A stretch of 64,000 nt of DNA from an uncultured Clostridia bacterium (GCA_947625905.1 CANQQJ010000006.1:41200-105199); one strand, 5' to 3'. Counted from the first letter of the stretch, positions 1 through 9,920 are shown. Numbers and translations: made by a program. The notes: generated from the sequence alone by a model not told the origin.

Positions 1-287
1 CATATGACTACGAAGCAAGAACATTCTTGTGGATGCAGGTTGTGATGACGGAGCGGGATTTGAAATGTCACTGTTTAAAAAGCCGATAGCCGTATTAAAA
101 GAATACGGACTTTCTCCAAATGATATTACCGATGTTATCATTACACATTCGCACCACGACCATATAGAAGCTGTCAAATATTATGAAAATGTCGTTTATA
201 CACATCCAAAGAAACGAATATGCCGCGGCAAAACGGTATATTCCCGCAAGCTTTACTGTTCATTTGATCAATGACACATTTTCATGA
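1..287 (+). pseudogene. MBL-fold metallo-hydrolase fragment, frameshifted and truncated
   Basis: Frame 2 reads KNILVDAGCDDGAGFEMS...DVIITHSHHDHIEAVKYYENVV (HxHxDH motif). Homologous-looking sequence continues in another frame from ~201: HIQRNEYAAAKRYIPASFTVHLINDTFS*. Another frame switch near 17-20 (YDYEA | KNILVDAG). Confidence 0.75.
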
Positions 288-1611
288 GCGGCACCTCGGC
301 TATTTCATCCAAAACGCCAAGGTCCCACGCCAGGCGGGATAAAACATATTTATCCCTGATGTCCTTTGTCGCCTTGAACGTCATCGGCAAAAGCTCGGCG
401 CTTTGCCCTATTTCCTCCGCTGTTTTTGGCGCTTGTATACAGTCAAGAATTGCTTCTGTCTCATCGGGTGACGGAAGTTCATCATTTATGATACTCAGTA
501 TGCGGTCCCAATTATTTATTATAACATCCAGCCTCTCGGCGTGTTTTTTTACACTGTACTTTTGCTCTTTTTTCTCAAGCGCTATCATGCTTTCAGAGGC
601 TTTTCCGAGAAATTCGCGGAGTGCTCCGTTCCACTCGTCAATATCAAATCTTCTCACATAGTCAAGCGCTTTTTGGCGGTCGGGCGTTATTTGCTTTATT
701 TTTTCATACATCCGAACCGCTATAAGCGTTCCCACCGCGCACTGTATGCCGTGAAGCTCGACCGGTGTTCCGAATGCGGCTCCTCGCATATCCCAAATGT
801 GCGACAAGTAGTGCTCCACTCCGGATGCCGGCCGCGAAAGTCCGGCATAACTCATAGCCGCGCCGCATATCACAAGGCCTTTAAACACGGCTGCCACTGT
901 TTCGGGATCTCTCGCAAGAAGCTTTGGCGCCAGAACCACGCACTGTCTGAGCGCGGCGCGAACCGGCGCAGCTATCTCCTCGCAGTAATACTCGCCCGTT
1001 ATCAGATGCGCTATTCTCCACTCGCAGATGCTCACATATTTCGCAATCATATCTCCGAACCCGGATTTCAGCATTTTCAGCGGCGCTTGACACAGAATGT
1101 CCGTATCACCTATGATCACATCGGCGCTTTTTGACGGCAGCGAGATTTTCAATCCCTTCATGGTCATTGACGAGGTCGCCGATGCATAGCCGTCCATTGA
1201 AGGCGCTGTCGCAACTATTATATAGGGCTTCCCCGAAACGGCGCTCAGTATCTTGACTATATCGTTTATCACTCCCGAGCCGACTCCGATGACCGCGTCA
1301 CATGAATTATCAAAATTCATTACCGCAAGGCCCACGTTTTCCTCATTCGGCTCTAACATATCATTTTCAAACGAATAGGCGACGATCTCGACGCCGCTTT
1401 CCGCTAAAATATCATATACTTTTTGTCCGGCCGCTCGGTATGTGTTTTTGTCGGACAGTACAAAAACCTTTTTGGCACGATATTCTTTCAAGATATCCGG
1501 AAGTATGCCGACAGCTCCGCCTCCGACCTCAACACGGTCTATTGAGGCGGTATGATCCTTTCCGCAGGCGCACCCGTGTTTTTTTATTTGATTTAACTCC
1601 TCGAATACCAT
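268..1611 (-). CDS. egsA: sn-glycerol-1-phosphate dehydrogenase (EgsA/AraM family)
   Basis: 447 aa ORF; GVGSGVINDIVKILSAVSGKPYIIVATAPSMDGYAS motif typical of G1P dehydrogenase/AraM. Confidence 0.85.
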   Translation of the reverse strand: MVFEELNQIKKHGCACGKDHTASIDRVEVGGGAVGILPDILKEYRAKKVFVLSDKNTYRAAGQKVYDILAESGVEIVAYSFENDMLEPNEENVGLAVMNFDNSCDAVIGVGSGVINDIVKILSAVSGKPYIIVATAPSMDGYASATSSMTMKGLKISLPSKSADVIIGDTDILCQAPLKMLKSGFGDMIAKYVSICEWRIAHLITGEYYCEEIAAPVRAALRQCVVLAPKLLARDPETVAAVFKGLVICGAAMSYAGLSRPASGVEHYLSHIWDMRGAAFGTPVELHGIQCAVGTLIAVRMYEKIKQITPDRQKALDYVRRFDIDEWNGALREFLGKASESMIALEKKEQKYSVKKHAERLDVIINNWDRILSIINDELPSPDETEAILDCIQAPKTAEEIGQSAELLPMTFKATKDIRDKYVLSRLAWDLGVLDEIAEVPLMKMCH

Positions 1612-2402
1612 TATCTCACACCCAGTTCCTTTAATATCTCATGCGCCTTTTGGGGATCATTGGCGGTCAATCCCACCGCGCCGCGTTCCACGGCAAGACG
1701 ATATATTTCGGGATCCTCGTTTGGATAATAAACCCAGGGCTCGATCCCTTTTGACGCGATCATGTCAAAATACTTTTTGTCCGCGACGATTTTTTCTTTG
1801 TCGAACAGACACATGCTGTACAAATAGCTGTACGGATCCTTTGTGAAAGAATCCCCCATGCAAGACAAGGGGAAATATCCTTCCTGACGATATTTGTGGC
1901 GGTATTTTTCCTCAACATATTCCAAAAGCTCACCGCTGAAGCTGTTGAGAATAACGTTTTCACCCATCCCGTATTGTTCGATCATGGCGATCGCATTGTC
2001 GCAACACGCAAATGCCCTATCGCCTTGCGCGGCGGGATAATCTTTGAACTCGATAATATATGTAAGGTCCCTGCGCGTTCGCGCAAGTTCCAGAAATTCG
2101 GCAAACGCAGGCACTCTTGTCCCCTTAAACTCATCAGATTTCCAGCTTCCCGCGTCAAGTTCTTTGATCTCGGCCAAGGTATGATCAAAGATAAAACCGG
2201 TGCCGTCGGTTGTTCGGTCCACCTTGTCGTCATGCATTACGATCAATTCTCCGTCTTTTGTCATATGCACATCTGTTTCGATCATGTCGATCTCAAGTCT
2301 CATCGCGGATTCGAAAGACGGTATCGTGTTTTCGGGGAAATATCTCGAGTTACCGCGGTGCGCGTCAAGCATTACCCTTTTTTTCTGTTTTTCTTTTTGC
2401 AT
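1611..2402 (-). CDS. glycerophosphodiester phosphodiesterase (GDPD/UgpQ family)
   Basis: AHRGNSRYFPENTIPSFESAMRLEIDMIETDVHMTKDGELIVMHDDKVDRTTDGTG GDPD signature. Confidence 0.92.
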   Translation of the reverse strand: MQKEKQKKRVMLDAHRGNSRYFPENTIPSFESAMRLEIDMIETDVHMTKDGELIVMHDDKVDRTTDGTGFIFDHTLAEIKELDAGSWKSDEFKGTRVPAFAEFLELARTRRDLTYIIEFKDYPAAQGDRAFACCDNAIAMIEQYGMGENVILNSFSGELLEYVEEKYRHKYRQEGYFPLSCMGDSFTKDPYSYLYSMCLFDKEKIVADKKYFDMIASKGIEPWVYYPNEDPEIYRLAVERGAVGLTANDPQKAHEILKELGVR

Positions 2403-2460
2403 TATGTATACCTCCGTTATGGCGTAATTTATGTTCTGCTTTTTATAATGCGGTCCTTAT

Positions 2461-3219
2461 TTATCTGCCCAAGTATCCGCCGTCTACCGGAATAACGGCT
2501 CCGCTCAAATAATCAGATGCCGAGGATGCGAGAAAGACCGCTATACCCTTCATATCGTCCGGGGTTCCCCACCGTCCCATAGGTATACGCGACAGGATCT
2601 CCGTGTTTCTGTTTTTGTCCTCGATCAATTTTGTGTTCATCTCGGTCGCCATATAACCGGGCGCGATAGCGTTTACATTTATCCCCTTTGACGCCCACTC
2701 GTTCGATAAGGCCTTTGTAAGCTGAGCCACTCCGCCTTTGGCGGCAGCGTATGCCGGCACCGTGAACCCACCGAAAAAGCTGAGCATCGAGGCAAGATTT
2801 ATGATTTTACCGCCGCCGTTTTTCAGCATTTCTCTGCCCGCGAGCCTGCACAGTATAAATACCGCTTTTAAGTTTACATTTATAACATCTTCAAAATCTT
2901 TGACCAAAAAATCCTCACACTTGTTTCTGCGCTGTATGCCCGCGTTATTGACAAGAATATCAATTTTTCCGCCAAGCATATTCAGCGCTTTCCCAAATGC
3001 CGATCCTATTTCTGCATCGTTAAACAGATCACATTTAACGGCACAGCATTTATATCCTTTTTTCTTCATTTCCTCTTCCGCATCAAATACACTGTCGCTC
3101 GACGCGGCAATACAAACAAACGCGCCCGCCTCGCAAAGGCCTTCGGCTATGCCCCTGCCGAGTCCGCGGTTTCCTCCGGTAACGATTGCGGTTTTTCCGC
3201 TTAAATCAAACATACTCAT
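2461..3219 (-). CDS. SDR family oxidoreductase (KduD-like 2-deoxy-D-gluconate 3-dehydrogenase type)
   Basis: TGGNRGLGRGIA, NNAGIQRR, YAAAKGGV motifs; C-terminal PVDGGYLGR. Confidence 0.88.
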   Translation of the reverse strand: MSMFDLSGKTAIVTGGNRGLGRGIAEGLCEAGAFVCIAASSDSVFDAEEEMKKKGYKCCAVKCDLFNDAEIGSAFGKALNMLGGKIDILVNNAGIQRRNKCEDFLVKDFEDVINVNLKAVFILCRLAGREMLKNGGGKIINLASMLSFFGGFTVPAYAAAKGGVAQLTKALSNEWASKGINVNAIAPGYMATEMNTKLIEDKNRNTEILSRIPMGRWGTPDDMKGIAVFLASSASDYLSGAVIPVDGGYLGR

Positions 3220-3250
3220 TTCCGTATTCGCCTCCGCTTATTTAATTCCG

Positions 3251-4255
3251 TTAAAATTTGAACATGACTTTGATCGCGCCGCTGCCTTTTGTGAAAAGCA
3301 AATTAAACGCTTCATCGACCCGCTCGGGCTCCATAACATGAGTTATGAGCTTTTCATACAGCGGTTCCTTTTGCGCCAGGTCTATAGCGGCTTCAAAATC
3401 CTTTTGTCTGTACACTCTTACAAAATCAATAGAGAGTTCTTTTGCCATTCCTTTAAAAAGCGGCAGTTCAGCGGGCTTTTTATACGAGGCCACTATAACG
3501 ATCTGACCCTTTACCTTGACCACATCCAAAAGCTTATCGGCGACAGCGGCAGCGCCCGCGCAGTCATAAACTCTGTCAAACCCGTCACCGGCTGTTTTTT
3601 GCATTGTTACTGAAACCACATCGTCAACTGTCGGATCAATTACGTTAAAACCGAGTTCTCTTGCCATATTAATTCTTTTTTCATCCGTTTCGGCAAGAAG
3701 CAGTTGTCCGACGCCGCAGTTCTTCAAAGTAAGAGCGAGGCACAGACCGATGGTTCCGCACCCGAATATTAACGCGCTGTCACCGGGAGTAAATCCGGTT
3801 TCGCGCACGGTATGGACCGTTACGGCTATTGGCTCAACAAACGCGCCTGCTTTGTTTGATAAACCGTTCGGAATCGGAATAATTTGCTTCTTTGGTATCG
3901 AGACTATCTCGGCCATTCCTCCGTCTTTATCTATACCATACAGCCCGAGAGTGTTGCAGACATGACCGTTTCCGTTTCTGCAGGGAGTGCAGTTTCCGCA
4001 CGAGATAAGCGGATACGCAGTCACAGATGTCCCCGCCTTGAGTGTGTCCGTATCCTCCATGAGGACGCCCGAAAACTCATGTCCTATAGTGAGCGGCGCC
4101 TTTGCCCTGGGATGGGTCCCGGCATATATATTCAGATCTGTGCCGCAAATTCCGGCATACTCAACGCGTATTTTGGCGCATCCGTCCTCTCCGGGCGGTT
4201 CCGCACAGTCCACAATATCGACATTGTTTGCTCCTAAAAATTTAATTGCTTTCAT
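3251..4255 (-). CDS. zinc-dependent medium-chain alcohol/polyol dehydrogenase
   Basis: GICGTDLNIYAG, GHEFSG, CGNCTPCRNGNGHVC structural zinc site, Rossmann GCGTIG. Confidence 0.9.
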   Translation of the reverse strand: MKAIKFLGANNVDIVDCAEPPGEDGCAKIRVEYAGICGTDLNIYAGTHPRAKAPLTIGHEFSGVLMEDTDTLKAGTSVTAYPLISCGNCTPCRNGNGHVCNTLGLYGIDKDGGMAEIVSIPKKQIIPIPNGLSNKAGAFVEPIAVTVHTVRETGFTPGDSALIFGCGTIGLCLALTLKNCGVGQLLLAETDEKRINMARELGFNVIDPTVDDVVSVTMQKTAGDGFDRVYDCAGAAAVADKLLDVVKVKGQIVIVASYKKPAELPLFKGMAKELSIDFVRVYRQKDFEAAIDLAQKEPLYEKLITHVMEPERVDEAFNLLFTKGSGAIKVMFKF

Positions 4256-5229
4256 TATAAATTACCTCCAAAGTTTACGGGATAATGCACTTTCTCCCCG
4301 TTTAAAAATCTAACGGCCTCTTCGGCCGCCTTTCTTTTAAGCTCTCTCGACGACTGCTCCGAATACCACGATGTATGAGGAGTAACTATGAAATTATCAA
4401 AGGCCAGCAGCGGGTCATTCTTCCGCATAGGCTCATTTTCAACGACGTCAAGAGCCGCACCCGCAATTTCGTTGTTTTCAAGCGCCTTTAACAAAGCGGC
4501 TTCATCAATGATACCGCCGCGCGCCGTATTTATTATATAAGCTTTATTTTTCATCTTGTTAAATTCATTTGCGGAAAACATGTGATAAGTGCTCTCATCA
4601 AGCGGACAGTGTATGGAAATAATATCGGAAAGCTCAAGAAGCTCATCGAATTTAACAAATTCAATAAAATCGGAAAGCTCATGCCTTTTGTCTGTGTACT
4701 CTATATCATAAGCAATGATTTTTGACCCGAGGGACCTTGCCCTTTTTGCGAACTCGCTTCCTATCCGTCCGACTCCGCATATGCCTATCGTCGCTTCGCT
4801 GAAACGATGTATCGGGATCCCTTTTTGATAATCCCAAATTCCGCCGCGGATCAGATTTGATGATAACACGACCTTCCTCGTGAGCGCCATCATAAGTGCC
4901 AACGCTTGGTCAGCAACTTCGCGGGTCCCGTAATCGGGCACATTGCAGATCTGCACGCCAAACTCCGCGGCGTCACGCAAATTTATGTTATCGACTCCGA
5001 CCCCGTATCTGACAATGCATTTGACTTCCGGCAGTGCCTCAAATATTTTTCTGTCCATTAAAACATATTGATTCAAAAGCACCGCCGCGCCTTTACATTC
5101 GCGGATAACCTCCTTCTGTGTCTTGCAGCGGAGCCGCTTAAATTCGAATCCCGCGCTTTCAAAAACAGTCTTTTCCTCTTCTATATCAGCATGATCCAAA
5201 TCACAGATAATAACTTTTGTGTTGTTCAT
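4255..5229 (-). CDS. D-isomer-specific 2-hydroxyacid dehydrogenase (CtBP/SerA-like)
   Basis: ATIGICGVGRIGSEFAKRARSLG, HCPLDESTYHMF, NTARGGIIDEAAL. Start placed at internal MNNTKVIICDLD; the listed ORF extends to 5322. Confidence 0.88.
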   Translation of the reverse strand: MNNTKVIICDLDHADIEEEKTVFESAGFEFKRLRCKTQKEVIRECKGAAVLLNQYVLMDRKIFEALPEVKCIVRYGVGVDNINLRDAAEFGVQICNVPDYGTREVADQALALMMALTRKVVLSSNLIRGGIWDYQKGIPIHRFSEATIGICGVGRIGSEFAKRARSLGSKIIAYDIEYTDKRHELSDFIEFVKFDELLELSDIISIHCPLDESTYHMFSANEFNKMKNKAYIINTARGGIIDEAALLKALENNEIAGAALDVVENEPMRKNDPLLAFDNFIVTPHTSWYSEQSSRELKRKAAEEAVRFLNGEKVHYPVNFGGNL

Positions 5230-5257
5230 TTTTAGCAGTCTCCTTTTAAATTGTTTA

Positions 5258-6352
5258 TCAACACTCAGATCCCTGAAAATCAACGTCAACAATGCCGTTT
5301 CTGTATGCCTCAATGAGCGCAAGCATCAAGCAGCCGTAAGAATGGACTTCATCCTTGCGCGGATGGACCTCTGTAAGATACGCGGCGATCGTTCCCTTGT
5401 TTTCTCCGGAGCCCGGGCATAAACAGCCCTGACATGACATATTGGTCGAATAATCATCATTGATAAAATATTTGACAAGAGCTTCAATCGCTGACTTAAA
5501 AGGCTCCCCGAACTCCTCCTTGTTCAGCAATCCGAGCCGCAGACCCGCCCCGATCCCGTATGCGATCAATCCGCTGCCCGACGATTCATCCCAGGCGCAT
5601 TCGCTTGTTATCTCCTGCCTCCAAACGCCTTTATGCGTCTGATATTTCAAAACCGCTCTCGATAATCTTATATAGATATCCTCCAGCTTTTTTCTGTACG
5701 GAGATGTTTTCGGCATTTCCTCAAGCAATGCCGCGAATCCGACGTAAGCCCAGCCGTTTCCCCTGCTCCAATGGTCGCATGAAACAAGCCTTATGTCCTC
5801 TCGGAATCCGCGTGACTGATGGAGGAGCCCGCATGTCTTATCCAGCAATTCTTCGCATAATTTAATTGTCTGCTCCGCGGCAAAATTCACATATCTTTCC
5901 TCGTTAAGCGCCATGCCGGCATATGTCATGAACGGAGCGACCGCATATATTGTGTCGATCCATATCCGCTCCTTTTCCGGGCGCGCGGGCATACACATTA
6001 TTCCGTTTGAGTCCGTCGGCGCCGCAAGAGTCCTTTCGGCGTGATCTCTGATATCCTCGCGGGCTTCGTCGTAAAAACCCTTATAAAACAGGTATGCCGC
6101 TCCGGCTCCGCCGATCTTATAATTCTCGAAATTATAACGCGGATGATTCTCTTTATTCGGATACTCTTTTAATATTTCTTTACATTTATTTAATAGGATA
6201 TCATTGTTTGTCGTCACGGCCGCGACAGACAGCGCGTAAATTGCAAGCAGGCCGTAATAATGTATAATTTCCGAATGTGTGTTCTCATATCTTTCAAACA
6301 GCTTTTCCGCCAATTCGATCGTGTTCATCGCATAACCCCCATTATTTTTCAC
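5258..6352 (-). CDS. glycoside hydrolase family 88/105-like (unsaturated glucuronyl/rhamnogalacturonyl hydrolase)
   Basis: WIDTIYAVAPFM, DHWSRGNGWAYVGFAALLEEMP, WRQEITSECAWDESSGSGLIAYGI match the GH105/GH88 pattern. Confidence 0.88.
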   Translation of the reverse strand: MKNNGGYAMNTIELAEKLFERYENTHSEIIHYYGLLAIYALSVAAVTTNNDILLNKCKEILKEYPNKENHPRYNFENYKIGGAGAAYLFYKGFYDEAREDIRDHAERTLAAPTDSNGIMCMPARPEKERIWIDTIYAVAPFMTYAGMALNEERYVNFAAEQTIKLCEELLDKTCGLLHQSRGFREDIRLVSCDHWSRGNGWAYVGFAALLEEMPKTSPYRKKLEDIYIRLSRAVLKYQTHKGVWRQEITSECAWDESSGSGLIAYGIGAGLRLGLLNKEEFGEPFKSAIEALVKYFINDDYSTNMSCQGCLCPGSGENKGTIAAYLTEVHPRKDEVHSYGCLMLALIEAYRNGIVDVDFQGSEC

Positions 6353-6383
6353 TCATAAAACAAGCCTCAAATTTTTTGAAAGC

Positions 6384-7094
6384 TCAGCCGCCGTATTTGC
6401 TGAAGCTTTCAAAGTCAACCGAGTGAAGCTGGATATTTTCGCTCAGACCCGCGACAAAAAGTATGACTTCCACGACATCCTCGGCCTGCATAAGCTTTGT
6501 TCTGTCAACCTTTCGCGTTCCCCAGAACGCGGTGTCAGCACCGCCGGGGTTTATTGTCGACACATGTATTCCCTTCGGGGCAAGCTGAAGCAGCAGGCCT
6601 TCCGATAATTTATTCACAGCCGCCTTTGCCATGCAGTATATGGGCGCGTTCGCGTTTGTGTTCCTGGCCGCCATGCTTCCGATGTTTATTATCTTTGAAG
6701 GGTTGGCCGCATACTCGGAAAAATGCTTGCTCATCAGAAATGCGCCCTTTACATTCACATCCATCATGATGTCATAATCCCGAGCCGACGCGCTGTCGTA
6801 CTTTGTTGGGATCGAAAGTCCCGCGAGGTTGATCAACAGGTCAAGTTTCCCGAGCGCGGCGGCCTTTTTTATAAATGCTTCAACCTCTTGTTCGGATGTA
6901 ACATCGACCACTTCCGAGATGAGCTTGCAGTCAAAATCTTTTTTCAGCTTCTCGGTTTGTTCCGTCAAGCTCTTTTTGTCATTTGAGCATATTGCAAGAT
7001 TTGCGCCGCCGCCTGCAAATTTTTCGCACAGAAGCTTTCCCATGCCGCCGCTGGCGCCCGTTATTACAATGTTTTTACCCGTAAAATTCATTTT
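6384..7094 (-). CDS. SDR family oxidoreductase
   Basis: NIVITGASGGMGKLLCEKF, NLAGLS, YCMAKAAVNKL. Start placed at MNFTGK. Confidence 0.88.
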   Translation of the reverse strand, partial: KMNFTGKNIVITGASGGMGKLLCEKFAGGGANLAICSNDKKSLTEQTEKLKKDFDCKLISEVVDVTSEQEVEAFIKKAAALGKLDLLINLAGLSIPTKYDSASARDYDIMMDVNVKGAFLMSKHFSEYAANPSKIINIGSMAARNTNANAPIYCMAKAAVNKLSEGLLLQLAPKGIHVSTINPGGADTAFWGTRKVDRTKLMQAEDVVEVILFVAGLSENIQLHSVDFESFSKYGG

Positions 7095-7172
7095 TCTCTC
7101 CCATCGGCACAAAATACGTCGGTCCGCAGCCCGTGCCGCGGCATAATTTGCAGACCTTGTTTAAAGCTCGTT

Positions 7173-7868
7173 TTAAAAATACCCGCCGTTCTTTACAACG
7201 TCGATCGCTTTCATTCCGTCGTTTACCATATCCTTAATATGCACTTCGTTTTTGAGTATTTGTTCCGCCTCGCATAAAACATCATATGCCATATCGCGCG
7301 GCACAACAATACATCCGTCAATATCGCAGCATATTATATCTCCGGGATCGATATGCGTGTTTCCGATCATGATAGGTTTTTGGTAGTTTATCATTCTGAA
7401 TCTTCCGAGCATTCCGTTTGAACTTCTGTATCTGCAAAACACCGGAAAATTCTGTTCCAGCACCTTATCTGTATCTCTGACGCCGCCGTCCACAACCGCT
7501 CCGCGGCAGCCCCTTCTTTTGGCCGCCATCGTCATTATCTCGCCCCACTGAGCAGATTCGTCGTCGCCGCTTGTGTCCCATACGCATATGCTGTTTTTGG
7601 TAATGCTCTCCAGCATCATCGCCCGCTGCTCCATTTCATCCGCAACGTCCAAGTTTTTTGAGCCCTTGATCGTAAAAGCGATACCGCAGGCCTTCATTCC
7701 GTCTTTGATCGGCACGATCGTGTTTGGCAGCGTTTGGTACAAAAGCCCTTTTGCTCTCAAAACATCGTTTATCATCGGCGTCGTTACCGACTCGTATCTC
7801 TCGCAAATTTCATCATCGGAAATCGGCAGTTTTTTTATTTTTGAAATTACTTTTCCCATCAATATCAC
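7173..7868 (-). CDS. RraA / HMG-aldolase family protein
   Basis: GRGAVVDGGVRD-like GCRGAVVDGGVRDTDK; GDIICCDIDGCIVVPRDMA. Confidence 0.88.
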   Translation of the reverse strand: MILMGKVISKIKKLPISDDEICERYESVTTPMINDVLRAKGLLYQTLPNTIVPIKDGMKACGIAFTIKGSKNLDVADEMEQRAMMLESITKNSICVWDTSGDDESAQWGEIMTMAAKRRGCRGAVVDGGVRDTDKVLEQNFPVFCRYRSSNGMLGRFRMINYQKPIMIGNTHIDPGDIICCDIDGCIVVPRDMAYDVLCEAEQILKNEVHIKDMVNDGMKAIDVVKNGGYF

Positions 7869-7933
7869 CTCTAATAGTTATAGCAGAGTTTTATTCGATT
7901 CATCACCGAAACACTTATGTTATACCGCGCTTA

Positions 7934-8866
7934 TCATCCTTTAATAGAGCCTATCATCACGCCCTGAACAAAGTACTTTTGCACAAACGGATAAATAATG
8001 AGAACCGGCACGACAGAAACGATTATAAGCGAATATTTAAGCAGTTCGGACAGTCCTTCCTTTGCGGCGGCCAGTTCGGAATCATAAACCATATTCGCGC
8101 TTATTTTGTTTGAAACCAAAATATCCTTCAAAACAATTTGCAGCGGATAAAGGTTTTCGTTTCTCAAATAAATCAAAGCGTGGAAGTACATATTCCAGTA
8201 ACTGATAGCGTAGTACAAAGTAATGACCGCTATTACCGGCTTTGAAAGCGGTATGACAAATTTAGTGAAAAACTTAAAATCGCCGCATCCGTCGACCTGC
8301 GCCGCTTCCATCAATTCTCTCGGGATGTTTGACTTTATAAAGGTACACACAACGATCATATTGTATACCGAGATCGCGTTAGGTATAATTATCGCCCAGA
8401 CAGTATCCAGCATATGCAGATTGGAAACCAAAAGATATGTCGGTATCAGTCCGCCCGTAAAGATCATGGTGAACGTAAACAGAAGCATTATGCCTTTGCC
8501 GCCCGGCAGATCCTTTCTGGATAAAGGGTACGCGGCGCACAGCGTCAGCACAACATTGATAAATGTTCCGACTACCATGTAAAACAGTGAATTCAAATAT
8601 GAACGGACAATGAGCTTATGTTGAAAAACCGCCTTATATCCCTCAAGGTTAAATTCAACGGGCCACAACAGCACTTTACCGGAGATAACCGCGTTCGGCG
8701 ACGAAAACGATGCGGCGACAACATATATCAGAGGGATCCCTATAATAATCACCGCAAAGACAAGCATCAGGTTAATAACTGTATAAAATACCCGGTCTTC
8801 AAACGCATCATTCATTTTTTTCTTATGTTTCGCGTTCTTGAATATCTTTTTTTCACTTCTTACCAT
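7934..8866 (-). CDS. carbohydrate ABC transporter permease (LplC/YtcP type)
   Basis: Binding-protein-dependent permease; EAAQVDGCGDFKFFTKFVIPLSKPVIAVI EAA motif; C-terminal FVQKYFVQGVMIGSIKG. Confidence 0.93.
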   Translation of the reverse strand: MVRSEKKIFKNAKHKKKMNDAFEDRVFYTVINLMLVFAVIIIGIPLIYVVAASFSSPNAVISGKVLLWPVEFNLEGYKAVFQHKLIVRSYLNSLFYMVVGTFINVVLTLCAAYPLSRKDLPGGKGIMLLFTFTMIFTGGLIPTYLLVSNLHMLDTVWAIIIPNAISVYNMIVVCTFIKSNIPRELMEAAQVDGCGDFKFFTKFVIPLSKPVIAVITLYYAISYWNMYFHALIYLRNENLYPLQIVLKDILVSNKISANMVYDSELAAAKEGLSELLKYSLIIVSVVPVLIIYPFVQKYFVQGVMIGSIKG

Positions 8867-9825
8867 AAACTGTTGTCCCCCAATTTATTAGCGATTTTAT
8901 TTACGCAGACGATCAAGATGAAATTTATCACGGAATCAAACATTCCGACAGCGGTCGCGTATGAATAGTCTCCGTTGTTCTGCAAGCCCTGCTTGTAAAC
9001 GTAAGTTGGTATCATTTCGCTTTTCTGTATATTAAAGCTGTTCTGCATAAGCAGCGTTTTCTCATAGCCGACAGACATTATATGACCGCTGTTCAAGATC
9101 AGCAGGACAACTATTGTCGGCAGGATAGTCGGCAAGTCTATCATCCAAACCATCCTTACGCGGCTTGCTCCGTCCACACGCGCCGCATCATACAACTCGG
9201 TGTCCACCGCAGAAAGCGCGGCTATGTAAATTATTGAGTTCCAGCCCACATTCTGCCATATTCCGGACCATACATACACATGGTAAAACGCGTCGGGATC
9301 GCCCATAATGTTCGGAGCCTCAGTTCCGAACAAATGCTTGTAGATAACACCGTAGGTTCCCATCAGCGGGTTAAAGATCTGGTTCATCATACCGACTATG
9401 ACCACGACCGAAATAAAATGCGGCAAATACGTAACCGTCTGCACCAGCTTTTTGCGCGCCTTGCTTCTGATGCAATTCAAACAGATGGCAAGGAGGATCG
9501 CCGTCAAAGTGCTGCATATCAGCGAGTATACAGATACGGTCAGGGTGTTTTTGAGCAATCTCCAAAACTGGTAATTGTTTAAAAACCGCACAAGATTCTT
9601 CATGCCGACCCACGGACTGTTCCATATACCTAAATTGGGAGAATAATCTTTAAACGCAATTTGCAGCCCGAACATGGGGATATATTTGAATATGATCAAA
9701 TATATAAGCGGTGGAAGCAAAAGCAGATATAACTGCCAATGATTGACGATCTGTTTACCCCAATTTTTATAGCTTCTTCTCTTAGGCATTGCCGATAATG
9801 ATATCTCTTTACTTTGCATATTCAA
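8860..9825 (-). CDS. ABC transporter permease (LplB type)
   Basis: YLLLLPPLIYLIIFKYIPMFGLQIAFKDY; DAARVDGASRVRMVWMIDLPTILP EAA motif. Confidence 0.93.
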   Translation of the reverse strand: MNMQSKEISLSAMPKRRSYKNWGKQIVNHWQLYLLLLPPLIYLIIFKYIPMFGLQIAFKDYSPNLGIWNSPWVGMKNLVRFLNNYQFWRLLKNTLTVSVYSLICSTLTAILLAICLNCIRSKARKKLVQTVTYLPHFISVVVIVGMMNQIFNPLMGTYGVIYKHLFGTEAPNIMGDPDAFYHVYVWSGIWQNVGWNSIIYIAALSAVDTELYDAARVDGASRVRMVWMIDLPTILPTIVVLLILNSGHIMSVGYEKTLLMQNSFNIQKSEMIPTYVYKQGLQNNGDYSYATAVGMFDSVINFILIVCVNKIANKLGDNSLW

Positions 9826-9847
9826 ACTCCCTTTTTCATTTCCCGAT

Positions 9848-9893
9848 CGGATACAACCGCCAATTTTAACACCACGATCAACGGCTGTATCCG
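9848..9893 (-). promoter_or_regulatory. intercistronic inverted repeat between solute-binding protein and lplB-type permease
   Basis: Arms CGGATACAACCG (9848-9859) and CGGCTGTATCCG (9882-9893), 12-bp arms with one G-U/mismatch, 22-nt loop. Confidence 0.6.
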
Positions 9894-9920
9894 AATACTC
9901 ACTCCCAATATTATATTGTT

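Noticed and set aside
5140-5160. TTCGAATCC string suggesting a tRNA T-arm
   Set aside because: Lies inside the 2-hydroxyacid dehydrogenase reading frame with no cloverleaf around it.
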